This document shows, one piece after another, positions 26,631-34,822 of a stretch of DNA of 64,000 bases; the stretch's first letter is position 1, and each line of letters starts with the position of its first letter. The stretch is from JAKVAV01 sp047632755 (lineage in GTDB: Bacteria; Bacteroidota; Bacteroidia; Flavobacteriales_D; Cryomorphaceae): NCBI GenBank assembly GCA_047632755.1, contig JBLIDT010000013.1:13277-77276 (forward strand). The letters are read 5' to 3'. A program made the translations under genes and the position numbers. The notes under the pieces are model-generated. The model saw only the letters and a list, made by a program, of their open reading frames with translations. It had not been told where the DNA came from and made no database searches.

Positions 26631-27131
26631 ATGAAATACAACCTGCTCTTAGCTCTATCATTTGCTCTGCTCATCTCAAGTGTTTCTGCTCAAGATGTGA
26701 AGAAAACAATCCCGTCAGCCACAGTCAAATCACTTGATGGTAAATCATTCAATACATCAGATTTCAATAATGATGGTAAGCCGATGATCATCAATTTCTG
26801 GGCTACATGGTGCGCCCCATGCAAGAAGGAATTGAACAATATTGCTGAGGTATACGAGGATTGGGTTGATGAGACAGGTGTAAAGTTGATTGCTATTTCA
26901 ATTGACGATGCGCGCAGTCAGACTAGAGTGTTGCCATATATAAATGGATCCTCTTGGGACTATGAAGTCTACATTGATGAAAATCAAGACTTCAAAAGAT
27001 CAATGGGCGTAAACAACGTTCCTCATACCTTTTTGGTCGATGGTTCTGGAAATATTGTCTATCAGCACAACAACTATGCTCCTGGTGATGAAGATGAACT
27101 CTTCGAGAAGATTATTGGTCTTCTTAACTGA
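26631..27131 (+). CDS. TlpA-like thioredoxin family protein
   Basis: A 166-residue exported thioredoxin-fold protein. A signal peptide (residues 1-20, ending SSVSA) is followed by the AhpC/TSA-TlpA type domain: NFWATWCAPCKKEL with the active pair C61 and C64, ISIDDARS, the cis-proline loop NNVPHTFLV at about 137, and the final VDGSGNIVYQH. Such proteins reduce or oxidise disulfides in the periplasm. It begins just after the U-tract of the upstream terminator, so its expression may rely on read-through from the secreted thioredoxin-fold gene. The next gene starts 11 bases after its stop, and the context of two more CxxC proteins suggests a shared envelope thiol pathway. Confidence 0.9.
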   Translation: MKYNLLLALSFALLISSVSAQDVKKTIPSATVKSLDGKSFNTSDFNNDGKPMIINFWATWCAPCKKELNNIAEVYEDWVDETGVKLIAISIDDARSQTRVLPYINGSSWDYEVYIDENQDFKRSMGVNNVPHTFLVDGSGNIVYQHNNYAPGDEDELFEKIIGLLN

Positions 27132-27142
27132 GAATCTGAAGT

Positions 27143-28840
27143 ATGAAAAAGATACTCCCCCTGATACTTTTCCTAGCTGGACTGAATCAGGCATACAGCC
27201 AAAACCCCCTTCAAGTTCGAGGTAACTTTTCAATAGAGGCTCAATATTACCAAGAAGATTCTGCCATTGCGGCGGTGGTTCCCGACGAACAAATCGCACT
27301 TCAAGGCTTCGGTAACATCATTCTTACGAAAGGGAAGTTTGAAACAGGCGTTCGATTTGAAACTTACTTACCTGCATTTGTTGGATATCCTGCAGGAGCT
27401 CCTTGGGAGGGTACTGGCATTGGATACCGTTATGCGAAATATAACGGGGACAAATTAGAGATCACCGTTGGAAATTTCTACGAACAGTTTGGATCTGGAC
27501 TTGTCCTAAGAACTTGGGAAGATCGAGGGCTAGGAGTAGATTATGCACTCGATGGTATTCGTGTGGTCGCGAGACCTATCGACGGAGTCACCATTAAAGG
27601 ACTTTATGGTAAACAACGTTTCAACTTTGATGACGGTTTCCAGAATGGTGATGGAATTGTGCGAGGTGCTGATGTTGAATTTAATCTCAACCAATTGCTT
27701 GACTCCGTCATAAACTTCAAAGGTCAATGGACAATTGGTGGAAGTTTTGTAAGTAAGTACGAGCAGAACAGGGATCCCGTGTATGATTTTCCTGAAAACG
27801 TTGGGTCAGGATCGGTAAGACTTAAATATCAAAGAGGCGGTTTTCAGATTGGTGGTGAATATGCCTATATCTCGACTAACCCATCTTCGCTTAATAGCAA
27901 CATAGTTGATATCCCAGACTCACTTGATCCCTCCGTGGGTATTTTCCAATACGGGCAGGGCTTGCAAATGAACACGAACTACTCTAAGAAGGGTTTTGGA
28001 ATTGGTCTAACGGCCAGTTCAATGTCAAATATGGCACTTCAAAGTCAAAGGAATTCAGGACCATTCGATTCTTGGATCAACTATCTCCCACCTACTTCAG
28101 TGCTTCAAACAACCTTATTGGCTCAATTTTACCCCTATGCAACACAACCAAATGGAGAAGTCTCCTTCCGAGGCGATCTATTCTACAACATTCCCAAAAA
28201 GAGCCTTTTAGGTGGCCGATACGGGACAAAACTAGAAGTGAGTTATACTCATATTCAAGAACCTGATTTTCCAGTAGTCGATGATTTTGAAGCAAATAGA
28301 AAAGGTATTGAACCCACTCTATTCAGTTGGGGGGATGATACGTATTACGAAGATTTTAATGCAAAGATTACCAGAAGAGTTTCCAAAAAATTCAAAGCCA
28401 GCTTGATGTATATGTATATACAGTACGACAACGATGTTGTCTTGGGGGCATATGACTACAACAATAACCCTACAAAAGGTGTGGTTTTCGCTGACTTAAT
28501 TGCGTTTGAAGGGAGCTGGAAGATAAAAAAAGGCCACAATCTGCGGTTTGAGCTACAAGCCCTTTTTACAGAACAACACTTACAAGATTGGTTCGCGGTT
28601 GTTGCAGAGTATACCGTTTCACCTCACTGGTTTTTATCAGTAGTAAACCAATACAATTATGGCAATGCCGATGGTGATCAGTTCAATTTTCCAGTCGTCT
28701 CATCGGGATATATAAACGGAAGTAATCGTATTTCTGTAACTTACGGGAGACAGCGAGCAGGAGTGTTTTGTGTTGGAGGTGTGTGTAGGGTAGTTCCAGC
28801 CTCCAATGGATTGACAATAAGCTTAACTAGCAGTTTTTAA
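27143..28840 (+). CDS. Outer-membrane beta-barrel protein (DUF6029-like)
   Basis: A 565-residue protein with a signal peptide (MKKILPLILFLAGLNQAYSQ) followed by NPLQVRGNFSIEAQYYQED and a long series of alternating aromatic and polar strands (GTGIGYRYAKYNGDKLEITVG, YFQIGGEYAYIS). It ends in GLTISLTSSF with a terminal phenylalanine, as expected for a barrel inserted by the BAM machinery. I believe that it belongs to the DUF6029 family, which I recall next to TlpA and Omp28 genes in Bacteroidota, but this is from memory. A cysteine pair near the C-terminus (FCVGGVCR) is unusual for a barrel. Its TAA stop overlaps the ATG of the Omp28 lipoprotein gene by one base. Confidence 0.75.
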   Translation: MKKILPLILFLAGLNQAYSQNPLQVRGNFSIEAQYYQEDSAIAAVVPDEQIALQGFGNIILTKGKFETGVRFETYLPAFVGYPAGAPWEGTGIGYRYAKYNGDKLEITVGNFYEQFGSGLVLRTWEDRGLGVDYALDGIRVVARPIDGVTIKGLYGKQRFNFDDGFQNGDGIVRGADVEFNLNQLLDSVINFKGQWTIGGSFVSKYEQNRDPVYDFPENVGSGSVRLKYQRGGFQIGGEYAYISTNPSSLNSNIVDIPDSLDPSVGIFQYGQGLQMNTNYSKKGFGIGLTASSMSNMALQSQRNSGPFDSWINYLPPTSVLQTTLLAQFYPYATQPNGEVSFRGDLFYNIPKKSLLGGRYGTKLEVSYTHIQEPDFPVVDDFEANRKGIEPTLFSWGDDTYYEDFNAKITRRVSKKFKASLMYMYIQYDNDVVLGAYDYNNNPTKGVVFADLIAFEGSWKIKKGHNLRFELQALFTEQHLQDWFAVVAEYTVSPHWFLSVVNQYNYGNADGDQFNFPVVSSGYINGSNRISVTYGRQRAGVFCVGGVCRVVPASNGLTISLTSSF

Positions 28841-29721
28841 TGATGAAAAGACTTCAACTATTTATACTAGTAGGCCTATTCTTCTGGTCTTGTGATAAAC
28901 CTGATAGTCCATATTTGGACACTGTGGTAGATCTAGGAACCACGGAAGGTGTAATCACATATAGTTCTGCTTTCTTTGATTCATACGAATCAACCGTGCT
29001 TCTTGAAGATTTTACTGGTTATAAATGCCAGAATTGTACACCCGCATTGGCCACAGCAGATCTATTGCAAGAACAGTGGGGGGATCGAATAGTAGTAGTT
29101 GGGTACCATGTTTTGACCTTTTTTGCGGCGCCTGACATTGTGCCTATGCCACCAGACTTTGTTTTTTCAAAAGACTTTAGAACCGAAGACGGTGAGGCAT
29201 TAGCCGACGATTATGGCATACTATCACTTCCCCAAGGTTTGGTTAATAGAAAAGATTTTGGTTCAGGAGCACCGCAATTTGCTGGTGACTGGGCAAGTCG
29301 TGTTTCAGATGAAATGAGTGAAGATGTAAGAGGGTTTGTAGATGTCATCGCCGATTCTGTTTTGGTAGGGGACGGCGAGGTAACATTCGCTGTAGCGCTC
29401 AGACAATTGTCAGAAGTTGGAGAAGATTGGAATCTAGTTGTAGGTATTTTCGAGAATGACATTATCGAAGGCCAAAAAGACGGGAGCGATATTATATATC
29501 CATTCTCACATCAACATGTTTTTAGGGGATATATAAATAGCAGCGCAGGTCAAACCGTCATTACTCCTGAGCTTTCTCTGTCTGATGATGAAGCTGTGTA
29601 TTATAAATTCAACACTACATTAGATCCTGAATGGATAGTAGAAAACTGTTACCTCTTCGCCTTTTTGCAGAATTCGATTACACGAGAGGTATATGCAGTC
29701 GCAAAGGCACCGTTATCATGA
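28840..29721 (+). CDS. Omp28-family lipoprotein with thioredoxin-like CxxC
   Basis: A 293-residue predicted lipoprotein: the lipobox ends in FWSC with the acylated cysteine at 18. The Omp28-type domain contains EDFTGYKCQNCTPA with C63 and C66 and the cis-proline loop LPQGLVN, so it has the fold and residues of a thioredoxin. Omp28 of Porphyromonas gingivalis is an outer-membrane protein of uncertain role. Two ATG codons are possible (28840 and 28843); the first shares its A with the upstream stop. Its stop overlaps the start of the following barrel gene in an ATGA arrangement. Translational coupling on both sides implies a complex or a common pathway with the two barrels. Confidence 0.87.
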   Translation: MMKRLQLFILVGLFFWSCDKPDSPYLDTVVDLGTTEGVITYSSAFFDSYESTVLLEDFTGYKCQNCTPALATADLLQEQWGDRIVVVGYHVLTFFAAPDIVPMPPDFVFSKDFRTEDGEALADDYGILSLPQGLVNRKDFGSGAPQFAGDWASRVSDEMSEDVRGFVDVIADSVLVGDGEVTFAVALRQLSEVGEDWNLVVGIFENDIIEGQKDGSDIIYPFSHQHVFRGYINSSAGQTVITPELSLSDDEAVYYKFNTTLDPEWIVENCYLFAFLQNSITREVYAVAKAPLS

Positions 29722-30332
29722 GACTAATAACATTCGCATTTCTACTCTTGACTATTCCTCTGATGGGACAAACTGAAAATGACGAAAAAGCCTTTTCTTT
29801 TTTAATCCAAGCTGGGCTGAATGCCAGCCAAGTCGGTGGCGATGGCTTACAAGGATTTGATAAATTGAATCTTGCAGCAGGATTAGGTGTCCAACGTTTC
29901 ATCAAGGAAAAATTTCACTGGCGATTAGAGATTAATCTTTTGCAAAAAGGAAGCAGAAAAGCTGCCGATCCTGAGAATGGAGATATCACAGAATACAAAA
30001 TGTCCCTTCTCTACGCGCAAGTTCCCATTCTTATAGAGTATAAATACAACGAGAAACTTTCTCTATTGGGTGGCCCTGGTTTTGGCTTTCTACTCTCCTC
30101 CGAAGAGACAAATTTCGACGGAGTGGAGGAGAACAATAGAGAATTCAATGCTCTTGATTTTTCCATCATCATGGCCGCCAAATACACCATTTCAGATCGG
30201 TTGGGAGCAGAGTTGCGATATGATCAATCGATATTGCCTATCCGCACGAGAGGAGATTTAAACGTTCCTTTTGTTCTCGGATCGCAGTTTAACACCGGTT
30301 TGGGAATACTTCTTTCATATAGAATCAACTAG
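29718..30332 (+). CDS. PorT-like outer-membrane beta-barrel protein
   Basis: From ATG 29718, which overlaps the preceding TGA, the protein has 204 residues; the longer frame from 29631 lies inside the Omp28 gene. It has a signal peptide (MRLITFAFLLLTIPLMGQ) and a small barrel of about eight strands (FSFLIQAGLNASQVGG, LNLAAGLGVQRFI, WRLEINLLQKGS, YAQVPILIEYKY), ending in GLGILLSYRIN. Domains of this sort are annotated as PorT-like or generic outer-membrane barrel. The PVPxxxEY-like segment is typical. The resemblance to PorT is to the broad family only and is not proof of a secretion role. It is the last gene of the envelope redox cluster. Confidence 0.83.
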   Translation: MRLITFAFLLLTIPLMGQTENDEKAFSFLIQAGLNASQVGGDGLQGFDKLNLAAGLGVQRFIKEKFHWRLEINLLQKGSRKAADPENGDITEYKMSLLYAQVPILIEYKYNEKLSLLGGPGFGFLLSSEETNFDGVEENNREFNALDFSIIMAAKYTISDRLGAELRYDQSILPIRTRGDLNVPFVLGSQFNTGLGILLSYRIN

Positions 30333-30336
30333 CCCT

Positions 30337-30360
30337 AAGTGTAGGCTTAACACTTTGATT
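30337..30360 (+). terminator. Possible weak terminator after the envelope cluster
   Basis: AAGTGT (30337-30342) can pair with ACACTT (30350-30355) and is followed by a T-rich but interrupted stretch. The stem is short, so this is tentative. Confidence 0.35.
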
Positions 30361-30463
30361 TTCATTGAGCTAAAAAATTTGTTAATACGTCGAATAGGGA
30401 TATAACAACAGCCAATATGTACCGTTAAGTTCTTATATTGAACAAAACCTAAAGAACAAGGAC

Positions 30464-30664
30464 ATGTTGGAACTGAGTAAAAAAATCCTTCAAAAAGTAA
30501 GTTTCGATCGTAAACTCTTCAAGAAGGAACTTAGGAAATCTCTCAATTGGCTAAAGCCAAATGAGCACATTCTCCTGAAGACATGGTGCCTAGCAACCTT
30601 TGGCGCTGGATACCATGAAGTAATAATGGAAGTATTTGAATCTACAATGGGCGCCTCTCTCTGA
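30464..30664 (+). CDS. Small conserved protein of unknown function
   Basis: A 66-residue basic protein with no signal peptide or transmembrane segment. It appears helical: LSKKILQKVSFDRKLFKKELRKSLNWLK followed by ANEHILLKTW-type sequence, with one cysteine (TWCLATFG). I recall similar short proteins in other Bacteroidota but cannot name a function. Supporting evidence that it is real is a well-formed terminator whose stem overlaps its last codons and stop, and a separate position between two unrelated genes. The amphipathic lysine-rich helices could suggest nucleic acid or regulatory binding; that is only inference. Confidence 0.72.
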   Translation: MLELSKKILQKVSFDRKLFKKELRKSLNWLKPNEHILLKTWCLATFGAGYHEVIMEVFESTMGASL

Positions 30665-30674
30665 GGCGCTTTTT
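30651..30674 (+). terminator. Terminator overlapping the stop of the small gene at 30464
   Basis: GCGCCTC (30651-30657) pairs with GAGGCGC (30663-30669), followed by TTTTT. The TGA stop codon at 30662-30664 lies inside the hairpin. Confidence 0.82.
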
Positions 30675-30676
30675 CT

Positions 30677-31702
30677 TTAGAAAAGCCCTTGTTGCTCCCT
30701 GCCGTGATTCATTGGCCTGCCAAGATGCGAGTAAGCACTATCTGTAGCTTGACGCCCTCTTGACGTTCTCATCAGAAATCCCTCTTGAATTAAAAAAGGC
30801 TCATAAACCTCTTCTATTGTTCCCGAGTCCTCACCTACTGCTGTAGCGATAGTACCGAGCCCAACTGGCCCACCTTTGAACTTGTCGATAATAGTTAATA
30901 GAATCTTGTGATCCATTTCATCTAGGCCGTGAGTATCGACATCCAAAGCTTCGAGTGATGACTGAGCAATCTTCATATCAATCACCCCATCACCTTTTAC
31001 CTCAGCGAAATCTCTGACTCTACGCAGCAAGGCATTGGCAATTCGAGGAGTTCCTCTCGATCGTCTGGCGATCTCATGTGCTGCCCGATTTTCAATTGGA
31101 ATATTTAGGATCTCCGAACTTCTCTTAACGATACCAGCGAGAACATCAGCTGTGTAGTAACTCAATCTACTATTGATTCCGAAACGAGCCCTTAGAGGCG
31201 CCGTAAGCAAGCCTGAGCGCGTAGTAGCCCCAATAAGAGTAAAAGGATTCAATTCTATCTCTACTGACCTTGCGTTTGGCCCTGTATCAATGACCAAGTC
31301 AATCTTGAAATCTTCCATAGCCGAGTAGAGGTATTCCTCTACAATTGCGGAAAGTCTGTGAATTTCATCAATAAAGAGAACGTCGTTCTCTTCAAGATTA
31401 GTAAGCAATCCCGCCAAGTCTCCAGGCTTATCCAAAACAGGGCCTGAAGTAACTCTTAGCCCTACTCCTAACTCTTGCGAGATGATCGTTGCCAGTGTCG
31501 TTTTCCCTAAACCGGGAGGGCCATGCAGTAGAACGTGATCCAACGATTCGCCACGCCGTTTGGCGGCAGTGACAAAAACCTGAAGATTTTCCAAAACTTT
31601 GTCTTGACCTTGAAAGTCTCCAAACGATTTGGGCCTCAGAACTTTTTCAAGGTCTGAATCTGTAAATGAGGACGAATCCCTTAAATCAAACTGATCTGAC
31701 AT
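30677..31702 (-). CDS. ruvB: Holliday junction branch-migration ATPase RuvB
   Basis: A 341-residue AAA+ motor that forms hexamers on DNA and drives branch migration with RuvA. From ATG 31702 it starts MSDQFDLRD; the frame extends ten codons upstream, but those lack family similarity. LRPKSFGDFQGQ is the conserved start of the ATPase, GPPGLGKTTLA the Walker A, LFIDEIHRL the Walker B, IGATTRSGLLTAPLRARFG the sensor 1 and arginine finger region, and GGPVGLGTIA with the final winged-helix domain completes it. A -7 promoter element lies 8 bases upstream of the ATG. It is separate from ruvA, which heads the sprA operon. Confidence 0.96.
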   Translation of the reverse strand: MSDQFDLRDSSSFTDSDLEKVLRPKSFGDFQGQDKVLENLQVFVTAAKRRGESLDHVLLHGPPGLGKTTLATIISQELGVGLRVTSGPVLDKPGDLAGLLTNLEENDVLFIDEIHRLSAIVEEYLYSAMEDFKIDLVIDTGPNARSVEIELNPFTLIGATTRSGLLTAPLRARFGINSRLSYYTADVLAGIVKRSSEILNIPIENRAAHEIARRSRGTPRIANALLRRVRDFAEVKGDGVIDMKIAQSSLEALDVDTHGLDEMDHKILLTIIDKFKGGPVGLGTIATAVGEDSGTIEEVYEPFLIQEGFLMRTSRGRQATDSAYSHLGRPMNHGREQQGLF

Positions 31703-31710
31703 ATAGAACT

Positions 31711-31718
31711 CAAAGATA
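31711..31718 (-). promoter_or_regulatory. -7 promoter element upstream of ruvB
   Basis: The minus strand reads TATCTTTG, an exact TAnnTTTG, 8 bases from the ruvB ATG and just after the terminator of the respiratory operon. No TTTG is found at the -33 distance. Confidence 0.45.
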
Positions 31719-31730
31719 CAGTGAAAATGC

Positions 31731-31757
31731 AAAAAGGGCCCGCAAATGCGAGCCCTT
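31731..31757 (-). terminator. Terminator of the alternative complex III-oxidase operon
   Basis: AAGGGCCCGC (31734-31743) and GCGAGCCCTT (31748-31757) form a 10-base stem with one G-T pair, followed on the minus strand by further T. It lies 24 bases after the stop of the oxidase subunit I gene. Confidence 0.8.
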
Positions 31758-31780
31758 CAATTTTATAAAGTATGAACAGC

Positions 31781-33577
31781 CTAATGCTCCTCCTCTCCTT
31801 CTGTTAAAGGCACATCTTGGGGAACATAATCCAATTCTTTACCAGGCTTACTGTAATCGTAAGGCCATCTATGAACTATTGGAATAGCTCCAGGCCAGTT
31901 TCCATGTATATGTTCCACTGGTGTCGTCCATTCCAATGTATTCGACTTCCATGGATTCTGGGACGATTTTTGGCCTTTGAAAATACTCCAGAAAAAATTG
32001 AAAAGGAATATTGCTTGAGCAGATGCTGCAAAAATCGCAAAGTATGTAACGAGGATATTCAAGTCATATACCCCCTCAAACATAGGGTAATCGGTATATT
32101 GATAGTACCGACGAGGTGCGCCTGCCAAACCAACAAAGTGCATTGGGAAGAATACTCCATATCCACCGACAATCGTCATCCAGAAGTGCATATACCCCAA
32201 CTTCGAATTCATCATTCGACCGAACATTTTCGGGAACCAATGATAAACTCCAGCGAACATTCCGAATATGGCTGATAACCCCATCACAATGTGAAAGTGA
32301 GCTACAACGAAATAGGTATCGTGGACATTTATGTCAAGGGCTGAATCAGCCAAAATAATTCCCGTCAAACCACCTGTCACAAATGTTGATACTAATCCTA
32401 TAGAGAAAAGCATCGCAGGAGTGAATACCAAGTTTCCTTTCCAAATAGTCGTGATGTAATTAAAGGCTTTAACCGCTGATGGTATGGCAATCAACAAGGT
32501 TGTGAAAACGAATACAGACCCTAGGAAAGGATTCATTCCCGACATAAACATGTGGTGTCCCCAAACGATGAAAGAAAGGAACCCAATAGCCATGATGGAT
32601 CCGATCATGGCTCGGTATCCAAAAATTGGTTTTCTAGAATTTGTAGCTATTACTTCAGAACTAATTCCTAAGGCGGGTAGCAGTACAATATATACTTCAG
32701 GGTGTCCTAAGAACCAGAATAAGTGTTCGTAAAGGATAGGACTTCCTCCTACGGGATCGAGCGCTTCACCTGCAACATAGATATCGCTGAGGTAAAAAGC
32801 AGTTCCCATCGACCTGTCCATAATTAGGAGTAAAACCGCCGCAAATAGAACAGGGAAAGACAAAACTCCCAAAATAGCAGTAACAAAGAATGCCCATATA
32901 GTCAATGGCAATCGTGTCATCTTCATCCCTCTCGTACGAAGATTTAGGATAGTCACGATATAATTCAAACTACCTAGGAGTGATGACGCAATAAATATGG
33001 CCATACTTGTTAGCCATAAGGTCATTCCCAGTCCCGATCCAGGCATTGCCTGCGGCAATGCGCTCAATGGAGGGTAAACCGTCCAACCGCCACTAGCAGC
33101 ACCTGTCTCAATAAAAAGTGACGACAGCATGATGACACTAGAGACCAAGAAAAACCAGTAAGAGAGCATGTTCAAGAAACCCGAAGCCATGTCTCTCGCA
33201 CCAATTTGCAGTGGAATGAGAAGGTTACTGAACGTACCACTCAATCCTCCTGTCAAAACGAAGAATACCATAATGGTACCGTGAATCGTCACAAGTGAAA
33301 GATACATATTTCTATCTAGGACACCATCGGGTGCCCATCGGTCTCCTAGAAAGTAGTTCAAGATCTCAAAGCTCTCTCCTGGCCAAGCCAGCTGCAGGCG
33401 GAAAAAAACCGACAACATCATGGCAACAATACCCATGAAGATCGCAGTTATCAAGAACTGCTTGCTGATCATTTTATGATCCTGAGAGAATACGTACTTA
33501 CTTACAAAACTCTCTTTCTCGTGGTGATGCTCATGCGAATGAGCATGTGTTTCTTGTACTTCTACAGTAGCTGACAT
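31781..33577 (-). CDS. ctaD: Cytochrome c oxidase subunit I (aa3-type)
   Basis: The 598-residue catalytic subunit of the terminal heme-copper oxidase, with at least twelve transmembrane helices. FFWFLGHPEVYIVLLP contains the CuB histidine and the cross-linking Tyr, WGHHMF the two further CuB histidines, and HDTYFVVAHFHIVMG the heme a3 and heme a ligands. The glutamate-containing GHPE(V)Y form and K-channel Tyr indicate an A-type enzyme. The cytoplasmic N-terminus carries a histidine cluster (HAHSHEHHHE) that could bind metal. It is the last gene of the operon, six bases after subunit II. The supercomplex with alternative complex III known from Flavobacterium johnsoniae is the best model. Subunit III and IV genes are not in this window. 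Confidence 0.96.
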   Translation of the reverse strand: MSATVEVQETHAHSHEHHHEKESFVSKYVFSQDHKMISKQFLITAIFMGIVAMMLSVFFRLQLAWPGESFEILNYFLGDRWAPDGVLDRNMYLSLVTIHGTIMVFFVLTGGLSGTFSNLLIPLQIGARDMASGFLNMLSYWFFLVSSVIMLSSLFIETGAASGGWTVYPPLSALPQAMPGSGLGMTLWLTSMAIFIASSLLGSLNYIVTILNLRTRGMKMTRLPLTIWAFFVTAILGVLSFPVLFAAVLLLIMDRSMGTAFYLSDIYVAGEALDPVGGSPILYEHLFWFLGHPEVYIVLLPALGISSEVIATNSRKPIFGYRAMIGSIMAIGFLSFIVWGHHMFMSGMNPFLGSVFVFTTLLIAIPSAVKAFNYITTIWKGNLVFTPAMLFSIGLVSTFVTGGLTGIILADSALDINVHDTYFVVAHFHIVMGLSAIFGMFAGVYHWFPKMFGRMMNSKLGYMHFWMTIVGGYGVFFPMHFVGLAGAPRRYYQYTDYPMFEGVYDLNILVTYFAIFAASAQAIFLFNFFWSIFKGQKSSQNPWKSNTLEWTTPVEHIHGNWPGAIPIVHRWPYDYSKPGKELDYVPQDVPLTEGEEEH

Positions 33578-33583
33578 AAGCTT

Positions 33584-34804
33584 CTAATTTCCATTTTTTT
33601 CGGCCAATTGGCCATCTTCTTCTACAACTTTCTCTTCTTCACTTTCTTTTGTGGCCTTGATACCTTCAGGCTCTACAAAAGGCTTTTGTTCGACTAGCCA
33701 TTTTTGAAAATCTTCTTCTGACTCTACGATAATATTCATTTGCATATTGTAGTGCGCCGACCCGCATACTTTGTTGCAAAGCAAAATATAGTTGAACTCT
33801 GCATCATCTAAAATAGTTCTCATCGAGTCCGTCGTAATCACGGGCTTGTATGCAAATTTTGTAGTCATTCCAGGCACTGCGTTCATTTGCGCTCGGAAGT
33901 GAGGCATGTAAGCCGAATGAAGAACATCACGCGCATTGATGTTGAAAGAAACCTCTCGTCTAATCGGTAGATGAAATTCTCCCTTTACAATAATATCATC
34001 GTAAGCCGTTGACAAATCGTTGGTGCTCTCCTTAAAGTTCAAGATTTTTGCAATTTGACGACTGTATGCACCTATTCGATCTTCTAAGTCCTCGGCTTTG
34101 TCATCTGGCATAATCTCAGATGCCAATTTATTCTCTGTTTTCGTGATACCTTCTTTTAGCTCTATAACTCTGGCCTCAATGGTCTCATTTGTAATGAGAC
34201 CCAACGGATTTTGAGAAGTAATTAAAAGATAATTGGACTCTCCCATCTTTCCATCAGGACCTGCATATCGTGCAGTCCAATCAAATTGTTTCCCATAAAG
34301 CTGAACCACGAGAGCATCTTCATCAGCTTCGTCAGTTACCTCATTCCATACCCGTAATCCGTAAATAATTAAGAAAGCTAGCGCAATGGTTGGAATAATA
34401 GTCCAAACCAACTCAAGTTTATTGTTGTGGGAAAAATAATACGCCTTTCTATTCTTATTGTGAACGTACTTCCAAGAAAAGAAGAAGAGTAAAAAATTGA
34501 TTATAAAAAAAACAGGTATAAGAATCAACCAGTTAACATAAAACAGCTTGTCTACAGCCACACCGTGTTCGGAAGCGGCTTGAGGCAATAACAAATCGCT
34601 GTATTCTACATACTGCCAGATGAAAAACCCAAAGAACGCAACCATAAATACCAACCAGAGGTTTGCATTCATCTTGTTGGCCGTAGGTGAAATATCCTCC
34701 TCCCGTCGCTTCTGAAGCTCAGAGGAAACTTGATATACTTTGGCAATTTGGGCTATACCAACTACAGCTAAAATCACCACCAGTACTAAAAGAAGCTTCT
34801 CCAT
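33584..34804 (-). CDS. ctaC: Cytochrome c oxidase subunit II
   Basis: A 406-residue subunit that receives electrons into the binuclear CuA centre. It has three hydrophobic segments (an extra N-terminal one, then LWLVFMVAFFGFFIW and WLILIPVFFIINFLLFFF), with a further helix in VWTIIPTIALAFLIIYGLRVW before the periplasmic domain. The CuA ligands are visible in LLCNKVCGSAHYNMQM at about 343-356, and PHFRAQMNAVPGM provides the other histidine region. A long inserted segment at about 190-260 is rich in Glu/Lys and predicted helical, making it larger than classical subunits; this is usual in Bacteroidota. There is no fused cytochrome c domain, in keeping with direct electron delivery from ActE or ActA. 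Confidence 0.94.
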   Translation of the reverse strand: MEKLLLVLVVILAVVGIAQIAKVYQVSSELQKRREEDISPTANKMNANLWLVFMVAFFGFFIWQYVEYSDLLLPQAASEHGVAVDKLFYVNWLILIPVFFIINFLLFFFSWKYVHNKNRKAYYFSHNNKLELVWTIIPTIALAFLIIYGLRVWNEVTDEADEDALVVQLYGKQFDWTARYAGPDGKMGESNYLLITSQNPLGLITNETIEARVIELKEGITKTENKLASEIMPDDKAEDLEDRIGAYSRQIAKILNFKESTNDLSTAYDDIIVKGEFHLPIRREVSFNINARDVLHSAYMPHFRAQMNAVPGMTTKFAYKPVITTDSMRTILDDAEFNYILLCNKVCGSAHYNMQMNIIVESEEDFQKWLVEQKPFVEPEGIKATKESEEEKVVEEDGQLAEKNGN

Positions 34805-34822
34805 AATCTTTTCTTATGCTAA

